Positions 43,140 through 51,143 of a stretch of DNA of 64,000 bases are shown in pieces. The notes beneath the pieces were generated by a model. That model saw only the letters and a list, made by a program, of their open reading frames with translations. It was not told the DNA's origin and did not search any database. The stretch covers positions 1 through 64,000 of the forward strand of contig SUYQ01000009.1 in NCBI GenBank assembly GCA_015060325.1, given 5' to 3'. The DNA comes from Bacteroidales bacterium (GTDB taxonomy: Bacteria > Bacteroidota > Bacteroidia > Bacteroidales > UBA932). Both the position numbers and the translations under genes were made by a program. The number at the start of each line of letters is the position of its first letter. Position 1 is the stretch's first letter.

Positions 43140-43245
43140 GTTTGTTATGCGCGGCACCGTCGTCGGAATATACGGTCTCCGACGACTACAGCGCAGGCGC
43201 TGCGGGGAGCTCACCCTGCAGGGCTCTCCTCGCGCCTGGCTGTTG
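43104..43245 (+). repeat. Compound repeat unit: 36-bp element plus ~95-bp tail, copy 2
   Basis: Nearly identical to 41933-42065, with CTCACCCTGCAGGG in place of CTCGACCCTGAGGGG in the tail. The hairpin GTCGTCGGA/TCCGACGAC is conserved. Confidence 0.8.
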
Positions 43246-43463
43246 CCTTTTAGCCCCTTATTATGTATACGTACGTGCTCGAAGGGCTCCGGATTTTGCT
43301 TTTTGTGCACATAGCTTGGTTTGCTGATCATTTTTTTTGCATCATATCTCGGCTGGATAATATGATTTATGCTGTAAAATTTAGTACCTTTGTATGATCT
43401 GGTAATTGTCTGAGGCTATGAACCGGACAAGATGGATCTTGATAAGAATTTTAATCTGAAGGA

Positions 43464-43877
43464 ATGAAAAGAATATTTGTTTTTATCGCTGCATGCGCAT
43501 GCATTAGTGCCTGTGGTACTGCTTCCAAGGTGACACCGACAGATAATCCCGAGAACTCTGGTGTTGAACCTGGTATGACTCGCGTCGATACCGTGTGTTA
43601 CCTTTTAGGGGCAAATACCGGAATTATGATTAATACAAATGATTTTTTTGAGAATATCGATGAGATGAATGTCGATATGCTCATGAAGGGTTTTGCTGAT
43701 GCAATGAATGCAGGCAAGCCAGAAATCATGAATCCGTATGCGTCTCTTCAGGATACTGTGTGGGTTCAGAAATTTCAGGTGAACCCATACGACATGAATC
43801 AGATATTGAATGATTACCTCGCTGACCGTGCAGCAGAAAAGGCAGAGCTCCAGAAGACCGGAGGTGCAGGTGACTGA
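43464..43877 (+). CDS. FKBP-type peptidyl-prolyl isomerase lipoprotein, N-terminal half of a frame-broken gene
   Basis: 137 residues with lipobox CISACGTAS and an FKBP_N-like helical dimerisation region (CYLLGANTGIMINTNDF ... NVDMLMKGFADAMNAG ... [20 protein letters not shown]). The frame ends in TGA at 43875-43877 within GGAGGTGCAGGTGACTGA; the FKBP catalytic domain continues in the +1 frame. One extra G in GGAGG would explain the break. Without the shift the protein is a lipoprotein lacking the isomerase domain. Confidence 0.78.
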   Translation: MKRIFVFIAACACISACGTASKVTPTDNPENSGVEPGMTRVDTVCYLLGANTGIMINTNDFFENIDEMNVDMLMKGFADAMNAGKPEIMNPYASLQDTVWVQKFQVNPYDMNQILNDYLADRAAEKAELQKTGGAGD

Positions 43878-44193
43878 AAGCGGTCTTCAGTATGTGATGC
43901 ATAGTGCAGGGGCGGGTGAAAAGGTCGGTCCTGACGATACTGTTGTGGTAAATTATAGGGGAACCCTTATTGACGGAACTGAGTTTGATTCAAATGATGG
44001 TGTTGAATTCAGTCCTGCAAGGTTGATCGAGGGTATGGCAGAAGGACTTGAACTGCTAGCAAAAGGGGGCAAGGCTACTTTTTATATCCCGGCAGATCTG
44101 GCATACGGAGAAAACGCTCCGAGAGGATCGGTGATCAAGCCGAATTCTGTAGTGGTATTCGAGGTTGAAGTGGTTGACATAATCAGGAATTAG
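43810..44193 (+). CDS. FKBP-type peptidyl-prolyl isomerase, catalytic half of a frame-broken gene
   Basis: The true coding segment starts near 43866 ([43 protein letters not shown]); the ATG at 43810 only adds residues read out of frame from the N-terminal half. FKBP landmarks [27 protein letters not shown] and VFEVEVVDI are complete. Joined to 43464-43865 by a +1 shift it gives a ~242-residue FkpA/Mip-like periplasmic foldase. Possible translational coupling could let the halves be made separately, but sequencing error or recent mutation is simpler. Confidence 0.78.
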   Translation: MITSLTVQQKRQSSRRPEVQVTESGLQYVMHSAGAGEKVGPDDTVVVNYRGTLIDGTEFDSNDGVEFSPARLIEGMAEGLELLAKGGKATFYIPADLAYGENAPRGSVIKPNSVVVFEVEVVDIIRN

Positions 44194-44204
44194 ATATAAC
44201 TTTG
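44174..44204 (+). promoter_or_regulatory. Promoter of metG
   Basis: TTG at 44174-44176, 20 bp, TAACTTTG at 44197-44204; start codon 24 bp further. It overlaps the end of the FKBP gene. Confidence 0.8.
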
Positions 44205-44227
44205 TTGGTTGCAATAAACTAAAAAAT

Positions 44228-46441
44228 ATGAATAAGAAATTCAATAGAACATTGGTGACCTGTGCGCTTCCATACGCCAACGGTCCCGTGCACATCGGCC
44301 ACCTTGCCGGTGTATATGTGCCTGCAGATATATATGTGAGGTACTTGAGGATGAGAGGAGAGGATGTCCTCTATGTCTGCGGATCGGATGAGCACGGAGT
44401 GCCTATCACCATCAAGGCGCAGAAGGAGGGATGTACTCCGCAGGATATCGTGGACAGATATCATAAGATCATCAAGAATTCGTTCACAGGACTCGGAATC
44501 AATTTCGACATATATTCCAGAACATCTTCAAAGACCCATCATAAGAACGCGGCAGACTATTTCCGCAAGCTTTATGATGAGGGTAAGTTCATCGAGAAGG
44601 TGAGCGAGCAGTATTATGACGAGGAGACAAAGACCTTCCTTGCTGACCGCTACATCACCGGTACATGTCCGCGTTGCGGCGCAGAGGGAGCCTATGGCGA
44701 CCAGTGCGAGAAGTGCGGCGCGACCCTCAGCCCTGACGAGCTGATCAATCCTAAGTCGGCGCTCAGCGGCGGCGAGCTCGTCAAGAAGGAGACCAAGCAT
44801 TGGTATCTGCCTCTCGACCAATACGAGAAGTGGCTCTCAGAGTGGATCCTCGACGGACACAAGGAGTGGAGGAGCAATGTGTACGGTCAGTGCAAGAGCT
44901 GGATCGACGGCGGCCTTCAGCCACGTGCCGTGAGCCGTGACCTCAACTGGGGTGTTCCTGTTCCTGTAGAAGGCTCGGAGGGCAAGGTTCTCTACGTGTG
45001 GTTCGATGCCCCAATCGGATATATTTCAAACACTCAGGAGCTTCTGCCTCAGAGCTGGGAGAAGTGGTGGAAGAGCGAGGATACCAAGCTCGTGCACTTC
45101 ATCGGAAAGGATAATATCGTGTTCCACTGCATCGTCTTCCCTTCAATGTTGAAGGCTGACGGCAGCTACATTCTCCCTGACAACGTCCCTGCAAATGAGT
45201 TCCTCAACCTCGAGGGCGACAAGATCTCGACATCACGCGGATGGGCTGTATGGCTCCACGAATATCTCGAGCAGTTCCCTGGACAGGAAGATGTGCTCCG
45301 TTATGTCCTCACAGCGAATGCTCCTGAGACAAAGGACAACGACTTCTCATGGAAGGATTTCCAGGCGCGCAATAACAGCGAGCTTGTGGCTATTCTGGGA
45401 AACTTCGTGAACCGTGCTGTGGTTCTTACACATAAGTATTTTGACGGCAAGGTGCCTGCAGACCTCAAGCCTGAGGCTGTAGATGCAGAGACTCTGGCAC
45501 AGATCCAGCCTTTGCGTGAGGCTATGGAGAAATACCTGGAGGGCTACAAGTTCCGCGAGGCCCTCAAGGAGGCCATGAACATCGCACGTCTTGGAAACAA
45601 GTATCTTACTGATACAGAGCCATGGAAGGTGGCTAAGACAGACATGGACAGGACCGCTTCGATCCTGAACGTCTCTCTTCAGATCTGCGCTTCGCTTGCA
45701 ATCGCCTTCGAGCCTTTCCTTCCGTTCTCGGCAGAGAAGCTCCGCAGCATCCTCAATGTGGGAATCGTAGCGGGTACAGACCATCGCGAAGGCGAAGAAC
45801 TGTCCGACTGTCATTCTGAGCGAAGCGAAGAATCTTTATACGAGAATCGTTACAAGGCAGGCGAGGGGGCAGCACTTCATACATCTTCTACTGTCATTTC
45901 GAGCGAAGTCGAGAAATCCCTCTCCCTCTCTTGGGACGACCTCGGCAAGACATCTATCCTTCCAGCAGGCCATCAGCTCAACCCTGCAACCCTTCTCTTC
46001 GCCAAGATTGAGGACGAGGTCGTGGACGCTCAGATAGCTCGCCTTGAGGCGATCCGCGCAGAGCGCGAGGCGGCTGCGAAGGCAGCCGAGGCAGATGTGG
46101 TGACACCGCAGAAGGAAGAGTGCACGTTCGATGACTTCCAGAAGATGGACATAAGGACAGCGACAGTCCTCGAGGCTGAGCGTGTCCCTAAGACTGACAA
46201 GCTCCTGAAGCTCACCATTGATACCGGCATCGACAAGAGAGTGATTGTGTCAGGCATCGCCGAGCAGTATTCTCCGGAGGAGATGGTCGGCAAGCAGATC
46301 TGCATTCTCGCCAACCTTGCACCGCGCAAGATCCGTGGCATAGAGTCCAAGGGAATGATCCTCATGGCTCGCCAGAACGATGGCAAGATGCGTTTCATTA
46401 CTCCGCAGGAGACCCTCTGCAACGGTGCTGAAATAGGATAA
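44228..46441 (+). CDS. metG: Methionyl-tRNA synthetase with C-terminal tRNA-binding domain and translated repeat insertions
   Basis: 737 residues. Class I signatures HIGH in [11 protein letters not shown] and KISTSRG in the KMSKS position; two zinc knuckles CPRCG and [16 protein letters not shown]-terminal EMAP/Trbp111-like OB domain ([34 protein letters not shown]). It charges tRNA-Met. Between the anticodon-binding helices and the OB domain, residues ~525-575 contain CHSERSEES and VISSEVEKS, translated pieces of dispersed repeats at 45809-45835 and 45892-45918. The linker is a tolerant place, and all flanking motifs are intact. Confidence 0.97.
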   Translation: MNKKFNRTLVTCALPYANGPVHIGHLAGVYVPADIYVRYLRMRGEDVLYVCGSDEHGVPITIKAQKEGCTPQDIVDRYHKIIKNSFTGLGINFDIYSRTSSKTHHKNAADYFRKLYDEGKFIEKVSEQYYDEETKTFLADRYITGTCPRCGAEGAYGDQCEKCGATLSPDELINPKSALSGGELVKKETKHWYLPLDQYEKWLSEWILDGHKEWRSNVYGQCKSWIDGGLQPRAVSRDLNWGVPVPVEGSEGKVLYVWFDAPIGYISNTQELLPQSWEKWWKSEDTKLVHFIGKDNIVFHCIVFPSMLKADGSYILPDNVPANEFLNLEGDKISTSRGWAVWLHEYLEQFPGQEDVLRYVLTANAPETKDNDFSWKDFQARNNSELVAILGNFVNRAVVLTHKYFDGKVPADLKPEAVDAETLAQIQPLREAMEKYLEGYKFREALKEAMNIARLGNKYLTDTEPWKVAKTDMDRTASILNVSLQICASLAIAFEPFLPFSAEKLRSILNVGIVAGTDHREGEELSDCHSERSEESLYENRYKAGEGAALHTSSTVISSEVEKSLSLSWDDLGKTSILPAGHQLNPATLLFAKIEDEVVDAQIARLEAIRAEREAAAKAAEADVVTPQKEECTFDDFQKMDIRTATVLEAERVPKTDKLLKLTIDTGIDKRVIVSGIAEQYSPEEMVGKQICILANLAPRKIRGIESKGMILMARQNDGKMRFITPQETLCNGAEIG
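45809..45835 (+). repeat. Dispersed repeat (27-bp variant) inside metG
   Basis: TGTCATTCTGAGCGAAGCGAAGAATCT-type unit, the short form of the element, read as CHSERSEES. Its length is a multiple of three. Confidence 0.85.
45892..45918 (+). repeat. Dispersed repeat variant inside metG, second copy
   Basis: TGTCATTTCGAGCGAAG...GAGAAATC, read in a different frame from the first copy as VISSEVEKS. Confidence 0.85.
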
Positions 46442-46455
46442 TATATACCTGAATC

Positions 46456-47283
46456 ATGAAAAGCTTTTTAAGACTTATCGCTGTTGCCGTATTCTCAATG
46501 AGTGCGGCGACCGCTTTTGCCCAGAGCGGCTATCAGATGCGTGGAGACCATATTTACTACGGTAATATCATTCTTCATGATGCCGATCCTGATACTTTCC
46601 TGGATCTTGGATATGGCTATGCGAAGGACAGGAATAATGTCTGGTGGGAGGGGAGAATTCTGCCTATGGTGGACGCCAGGACATTCAGTCTTAAAAATGC
46701 CTATGCCGGTCATCCGAATGTTCGCCCGGGTCAGCCAAATCCACAGCCTGGCCAGCCGAACATAATCCCGCAGGTGCCGAACTCCGGTACTCGTCCTGAA
46801 GTGCACCATGTTGACCGTCCTGATGTGCGGCCAGGGGATCATCCTGGCGGACATCCTGGAGCATGCTCTGGTGTGCATTACCAGAGAGGCTACGAAATTG
46901 CCGGCAATAATGTGTATTATAACGGTCAGCCTGTGAGCGGTGTGTCAGTTTCTTCTTTCAGGGATCTTGGCTGGGGCTATGCCAAGGATAAGTACAAGGT
47001 CTATTACGAAGGAAGGAGGATGGATGCCAGGGTGAGCAGCTTCAAGGTTCTTTCCGACGGGTATGCACTTGACAATTTCGATGTATATTACTATGGCGAA
47101 GAGATCGACGCTTCTACATCAAGGTTCACCGTGCTCTCTGAGGGTTATGCAAAGGATGCTTTTGATGCATATTATTGCGGCAAGGAGGTGAAGGGATCTG
47201 TGGCAAGCTCCTTTGTGGTCCTTGGCAATGGCTATGCAAAGGATTCGTTTGATACATATTACTTAGGCAAGAAGGTGGATTGA
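46456..47283 (+). CDS. Secreted DKNYY-repeat protein
   Basis: 275 residues, signal peptide ending in AFAQ. Six or so DKNYY-type repeats, e.g. FLDLGYGYAKDRNNVWWEGR, FRDLGWGYAKDKYKVYYEGR, FKVLSDGYALDNFDVYYYGE, FTVLSEGYAKDAFDAYYCGK. A Pro/Gly/His-rich spacer (PGQPNPQPGQPN ... PGDHPGGHPG) splits the repeats into one N-terminal and five C-terminal units. Function of the family is unknown; export to the periplasm or surface is likely. Three-base gap to murB. Confidence 0.87.
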   Translation: MKSFLRLIAVAVFSMSAATAFAQSGYQMRGDHIYYGNIILHDADPDTFLDLGYGYAKDRNNVWWEGRILPMVDARTFSLKNAYAGHPNVRPGQPNPQPGQPNIIPQVPNSGTRPEVHHVDRPDVRPGDHPGGHPGACSGVHYQRGYEIAGNNVYYNGQPVSGVSVSSFRDLGWGYAKDKYKVYYEGRRMDARVSSFKVLSDGYALDNFDVYYYGEEIDASTSRFTVLSEGYAKDAFDAYYCGKEVKGSVASSFVVLGNGYAKDSFDTYYLGKKVD

Positions 47284-47285
47284 CG

Positions 47286-48581
47286 ATGATAAACACTGAA
47301 TATTATAAGGACCTGACCAAGATGAATACCTTCGGAATGAAGGTGAAGGCGCGCTGTTTCATCGAATATGATTCCGTGGCGGATCTTGTTGATATAGAGT
47401 TCTCGGAACTGGCTCGTCCGGTTCTGCATATCGGTGGCGGCAGCAATCTCCTCTTTACCGACGATTTCAAGGGTACTGTCCTGCATTCCAAGATCAACTT
47501 CATAGAGATCCTGGATGACTGTCATTTCGACCAAGCGAAGCGCGTGGAGAAATCTGTCCTGGTCTCCGTCGGCGCAGGCGTAGTCTTCGACGACTTCTGC
47601 GCCTGGGCTGCAAAGGAAGGACTGTGGGGCGTGGAGAATCTGTCATACATTCCAGGGGAAGTGGGAGCGTCTGCTGTTCAGAACATAGGCGCGTATGGTG
47701 TTGAGGTAAAGGATGTTATCCGTAAGGTGTATTGTTATGATACCGTCGAGGAGGAGTTTGTGAGCTTCGGGGTAGAGGAGTGTGGCTATGGTTACCGTGA
47801 TTCGATCTTCAAGAATCCTGATATCAAGGGACGTTACATCGTCACCCACGTTGTGTTTGCTCTCAGTCGCGAACCTCAGCCAAGACTGGACTATGGTCAT
47901 CTTCGTGATGCGGTCGTTCAAGCTGCTGCTCCGACTGCCGGCACGATGGACTGCCAGGATGGACATGCTCCTGACTGTCATTTCGACCGAGCAGAGCGAG
48001 TGGAGAAATCTATCACACCGTCTCTGATCAGGAAAGTCATCATCAAGATCCGTAAGGAGAAGCTCCCGGAGCCGTCGGTGATGGGAAGTGCGGGAAGTTT
48101 CTTCAAGAATCCAGTCATCACTCTGGAGCATTTCCAGCGCATAGAGGCGGCCGCCAAGGCGGAATTCGGCCCGGACTACAAGGTGCCGCATTATATTATT
48201 CCGGTAGAGTCCGCTGTCACCCAGTCTGACTCGTCTGTCATTTCTGTTCCATTCGCTTCAGCGACTTCGTCGATTTCGAGCGATGCCGGTCACTCTGTCA
48301 TTGCGAGCGATGCTGGTCATTCTGTCATTTCGAGCGAGGCCGAAGGCCGAGTCGAGAAATCTCCTATGGTGAAAGTGCCTGCAGCATGGATGATCGAGCA
48401 GTGCGGCTGGAAGGGCCGCCGCAGCGGAGGCGCCGCTGTGTATGAAAAACAGCCGCTCGTCATAGTGAATTATACAGGAGAAGCATACCCTGAAGAAATC
48501 ATAGGATTGGAAAAGCGCATCATCGCCTCGGTCAAGGCTAAATTCGGTGTCGAACTACATCCTGAAGTGGAACATATTTAA
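47286..48581 (+). CDS. murB: UDP-N-acetylenolpyruvoylglucosamine reductase with three translated repeat insertions
   Basis: 431 residues against ~300-345 normally. MurB features: NTFGMKVKARCF, GGGSNLLFTDDFKGTVL for FAD, ENLSYIPGEVGASAVQNIGAYGVEV, YGYRDSIFKN, GSAGSFFKNPVI with the proton-donating Ser, and the C-terminal AAVYEKQPLVIVNY. It reduces the enolpyruvyl group to lactyl in UDP-MurNAc synthesis. Residues ~79-90 (CHFDQAKRVEKS), ~231-242 (CHFDRAERVEKS) and ~317-359 come from dispersed repeats and explain the extra length. The start ATG at 47286 is preferred over a TTG overlapping the upstream stop. Confidence 0.95.
   Translation: MINTEYYKDLTKMNTFGMKVKARCFIEYDSVADLVDIEFSELARPVLHIGGGSNLLFTDDFKGTVLHSKINFIEILDDCHFDQAKRVEKSVLVSVGAGVVFDDFCAWAAKEGLWGVENLSYIPGEVGASAVQNIGAYGVEVKDVIRKVYCYDTVEEEFVSFGVEECGYGYRDSIFKNPDIKGRYIVTHVVFALSREPQPRLDYGHLRDAVVQAAAPTAGTMDCQDGHAPDCHFDRAERVEKSITPSLIRKVIIKIRKEKLPEPSVMGSAGSFFKNPVITLEHFQRIEAAAKAEFGPDYKVPHYIIPVESAVTQSDSSVISVPFASATSSISSDAGHSVIASDAGHSVISSEAEGRVEKSPMVKVPAAWMIEQCGWKGRRSGGAAVYEKQPLVIVNYTGEAYPEEIIGLEKRIIASVKAKFGVELHPEVEHI
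47520..47555 (+). repeat. 36-bp dispersed repeat inside murB, site 1
   Basis: Full 36-bp unit with two base changes (CCAAGCG, CGCGTGG), read as 12 residues CHFDQAKRVEKS. It lies in a loop of the FAD-binding domain, between EILDD and VLVSVGAG. Confidence 0.9.
47976..48011 (+). repeat. 36-bp dispersed repeat inside murB, site 2
   Basis: Full unit read in the same frame as site 1, CHFDRAERVEKS, flanked by extra non-family sequence (AAPTAGTMDCQDGHAPD). Confidence 0.9.
48236..48362 (+). repeat. Cluster of dispersed-repeat pieces inside murB, site 3
   Basis: Several truncated units in a row (TGTCATTTCTGTTCC, TGTCATTGCGAGCGATG, TGTCATTTCGAGCGAGG...GAGAAATCT) give a 42-residue Ser-rich insert before the KVPAAWMIEQCGW motif. 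No stop or frameshift arises. Confidence 0.85.
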
Positions 48582-48597
48582 CCTCCTGACCCGTCCC

Positions 48598-48680
48598 AAA
48601 GCACAAAAACGGCCTATTTTGTTCTTCGGGACGCAAAATCAAGATCGAAAGCACAAATACGGGCGTTTTTGTGCTTTGGA
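48598..48680. repeat. AAAGCACAAAAACG double-hairpin element
   Basis: CCAAAGCACAAAAACGG is the inverted complement of CGTTTTTGTGCTTTGG at the right end; the right half also folds by itself (AAAGCACAAATACG/CGTTTTTGTGCTTT). Layout resembles the GTCGTCAA elements, two ~30-bp halves and a spacer, but the sequence is different. Between murB and the following lipoprotein gene. Confidence 0.65.
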
Positions 48681-48751
48681 GCAGGAAAATAGAGACGAAA
48701 CGGGGATTCAAGACTAAAGCCCATAAACAAGATAACTAAAATCAAGACGAT

Positions 48752-51064
48752 ATGAATACGCATTTCAAGGCATTTGTTACGGCATCATTGTCAGTCTTTC
48801 TGATGACGGGGCTGATGGTCGGATGTACGGACGAACCTCAGCAGGATGTGCCTGATACGCCTCAGGAGAAGCCTGGGACAGAAGATCCGACACCGGGTGA
48901 TGAAGTGATTTCTGCCGGAGATGCCGGAGAAGTTCAGTATGAGATCATCAATCCTGAAGGTGGCGACACCGGGCAGGAAATAGGAAAGCCGGCTGTAGTC
49001 GAGGGTGCGGGAGACCTTCAGATGAGCATTAGTCAGACCAGTTCTTATACCGATCCGGACGGGACGGTCTTCACCTGCGAGCCGGAGGCCAGGATAAATG
49101 TAAGTGTCGGGCTTGATACCGTTTATGCAAAGGATTTCAATGAGTTGACAGAGCTTCTTGAGTATGTCGATCCGACATATTCCGAAGAGGGTGAGGAACC
49201 TGTTACGCATAATATAGACCAGCAGTTCCGTTTCGGAGAACAGACGATAGATCTGGATATGGACTACGAGGTATATACCTACCGGAACTCCCTCGGTCAG
49301 AACATCGGGATGCCGTACATAGAGCTGAGAGAGGCTGATTTTGGAGAAGGAGGAGGTGCGTCTGCCGGCGAGATCACCCGTTCGTCCGAGGCTGGAAGAG
49401 CAATGGCCGTATGCAGCCCGTCAGTGACGATAAGGAGGGCTGAACCAGCTACCAGGACCATTGAGGTTGAGGATACGGCTGCATATAATGTCAGCGTACA
49501 TTTCGGAGTGATGGTGGCTCCGAAGAATATCGCCGGAGCGGAAAACAAGTTCGAGATTGTGGAGTTCGAAGTGCAGTATATAGGTATGGTTCCGCATACT
49601 GACACTTACCCGGGTGCGGAGCTGTCGTACCGGGTTGAGGATGGTGAGGGGAATGCTCTGGAGGGCAATGAGTTCACGGTGGTGCCGGGGAGCAGCTTTA
49701 TGCTGAATGTGGTCCAGAACAGCTCTTATACCGATCAGGACGGAGCCTTGTCTGCAGATCCTGTGGCCTGGACGAGGATTACAGCTCCCGATACTTTGAG
49801 CATAGACACTGCGGAGGAGCTGCCTGCTTTGCTTGACAAGGTGGTGATTGAAACCGGGGCAGACGAACTTGAGGGCAATCTGCCTTATTACAGGTTTGAG
49901 ACTGCTGTGCCTGATGGCGAGGTGTCCGTGGCGGAGGTCTCCAGGTCCGGCGACGGTAAGACTATAGTCTATAAGGCTGCGGCAACGTATAGGCAGAAGG
50001 CGGTACCTGTCAATATGGATGGTGCACAAGAGTTGGAGTTTACATATGTTGTGGAGTACTTGGGCAAGGTGTCTGTCAGGCTTGTTGATGTGACATATGA
50101 TCAGGATGTGATATGGGAGGATGCCCACCATAATATCTATACCAACTCGCAGTGCGTTGTCACAAGAAATGCCAGGTATTCTGACGGTACAGTCGTGGAG
50201 AGCAAGTTCTATAGTACGAAGAATTTTGTGCAGCCTGTTGTTACTGGTACATTTAAGGATACAACAGGTGAAATAGAAGATACAAATTATGGCCTAACGA
50301 AAAATGTTAATTCTTTTATTAATCATCTTGCCACCGGCGTCCCTGACTTGGAGCATTTGAGCTATGAAACAGCTTGTGGAGATAGTTTGCACGTATATTT
50401 ACCGGCATACAGAGGACCAGTAGGAGTATGGACTGCATACAAACATCAAGATACAAATGAGCTTTATAGCGAATCGGGAAAAATAGAAGGTTGGTATGGT
50501 AAACAATTTGGCTATAGGTCTAATATGTATGCTGATTATTATATTGGGAAAACTATTCGAGAATACAAAATCGACCTTATCTACAAAGACCGTTTCTTCT
50601 GTATAGATGGACAGCTCTTTACGTTCGATCCATTGGAGCATAAGCATAGCTGGAGTGTGGAGACAATCGAAACCCCGGATCGCGGCACTTGCGCCCTCCA
50701 TACCCTAAGGGCCGATGTCACCTGGCTTGGTCGTGACTTCGTATATATGGTAGTGGACACGGTATATGTAAAGCAGCCTTCCGTGGCCACGGCCGCTCCT
50801 GCCAGTTCGTCATACCCGACCCGATCATCCTGTACGTCATACCCGACCCGATCGGGTATCTCCTCCCGTTCCGGCAGCCCGTATGTCGATGCCCCTGAGT
50901 ATCAGCAGAATGAGGCCGGTGGTCTGACCCTTTCGACCGGAACCCTTCCCGACAGTGCCCCATACACCGAGCACACCGTCATCCGCCCGGACGGCACCCG
51001 CACAACGTTCCGCCGCGAAGGCATCGTCCCCGACATCTCCTTTGATGTCCCCGGCAAGAAATAA
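48752..51064 (+). CDS. Large repeat-containing lipoprotein of unknown function
   Basis: 770 residues. Signal peptide with lipobox MVGCTDEP, then a Pro/Glu/Asp linker. Three diverged repeats of roughly 180-200 residues can be followed by SSYTDPDG, SSYTDQDG and ARYSDGTV, each after an immunoglobulin-like strand pattern (QMSISQT, FMLNVVQN, NSQCVVTRN) and followed by EFEVQYIGMV / EFTYVVEYLGKV. No family recognised; an exported, surface-bound role is likely. About 50215-50620 is notably AT-richer than the rest. Near residues 690-710 the palindromic CGACCCGATCGGG repeat is translated (YPTRSSCTSYPTRSG). Confidence 0.75.
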   Translation: MNTHFKAFVTASLSVFLMTGLMVGCTDEPQQDVPDTPQEKPGTEDPTPGDEVISAGDAGEVQYEIINPEGGDTGQEIGKPAVVEGAGDLQMSISQTSSYTDPDGTVFTCEPEARINVSVGLDTVYAKDFNELTELLEYVDPTYSEEGEEPVTHNIDQQFRFGEQTIDLDMDYEVYTYRNSLGQNIGMPYIELREADFGEGGGASAGEITRSSEAGRAMAVCSPSVTIRRAEPATRTIEVEDTAAYNVSVHFGVMVAPKNIAGAENKFEIVEFEVQYIGMVPHTDTYPGAELSYRVEDGEGNALEGNEFTVVPGSSFMLNVVQNSSYTDQDGALSADPVAWTRITAPDTLSIDTAEELPALLDKVVIETGADELEGNLPYYRFETAVPDGEVSVAEVSRSGDGKTIVYKAAATYRQKAVPVNMDGAQELEFTYVVEYLGKVSVRLVDVTYDQDVIWEDAHHNIYTNSQCVVTRNARYSDGTVVESKFYSTKNFVQPVVTGTFKDTTGEIEDTNYGLTKNVNSFINHLATGVPDLEHLSYETACGDSLHVYLPAYRGPVGVWTAYKHQDTNELYSESGKIEGWYGKQFGYRSNMYADYYIGKTIREYKIDLIYKDRFFCIDGQLFTFDPLEHKHSWSVETIETPDRGTCALHTLRADVTWLGRDFVYMVVDTVYVKQPSVATAAPASSSYPTRSSCTSYPTRSGISSRSGSPYVDAPEYQQNEAGGLTLSTGTLPDSAPYTEHTVIRPDGTRTTFRREGIVPDISFDVPGKK
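50806..50866 (+). repeat. Palindromic CGACCCGATCGGG repeat inside a lipoprotein gene
   Basis: One truncated copy (CATACCCGACCCGATCATCC) is followed by a complete ATACCCGA-CCCGA-TCGGGTAT hairpin (50839-50859). Compared with 658-678 both arms have changed together, keeping perfect pairing. Confidence 0.75.
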
Positions 51065-51080
51065 TACCTGCAAGTAAAAA

Positions 51081-51139
51081 GTTTCTTACTAAATTGTTTT
51101 TTACTAAAAGGTTTCTTACTTTTGTGCGTCGGTAAGAAA
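51081..51139 (+). promoter_or_regulatory. Promoter with three phased direct repeats before the AAA ATPase gene
   Basis: GTTTCTTACT (51081), GTTTTTTACT (51096) and GTTTCTTACT (51111) recur at exactly 15-bp steps, with a partial inverted copy GGTAAGAAAT at 51131-51140. They overlap a promoter TTG (51094-51096)-N20-TACTTTTG (51117-51124). The phasing suggests an operator or iteron-like binding site. Confidence 0.65.
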
Positions 51140-51143
51140 TGAT

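Larger units (their letters stand above)
41524..43463. other. 1.94-kb non-coding stretch packed with dispersed repeats
   Basis: No credible gene: open frames only translate repeats (CHFDRAERVEKS-like and HVERSETSF-like peptides). Contents in order: GATCCTTCGCTGGCGCTCAGGATGACAG-type units in both orientations (41645-41700), TGTCATGTTGAGCG...CGAAACATCTTTC units (41758-41920), the 36-bp unit with compound tail (41933-42065), the ~350-bp duplication copy 2 (42203-42541), an array of ACAGAGAGATGCTCAGGATG repeats (42770-42900), and further 36-bp units with tail (43012-43245). A -7 box TACCTTTG at 43385-43392 may drive the FKBP gene. Confidence 0.75.

Noticed and set aside
41699..43331. Several open frames of 80-130 codons in the repeat nest
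   Set aside because: They only translate dispersed repeats (CHFDRAERVEKS-like, HVERSETSF-like peptides) and change frame at every unit.
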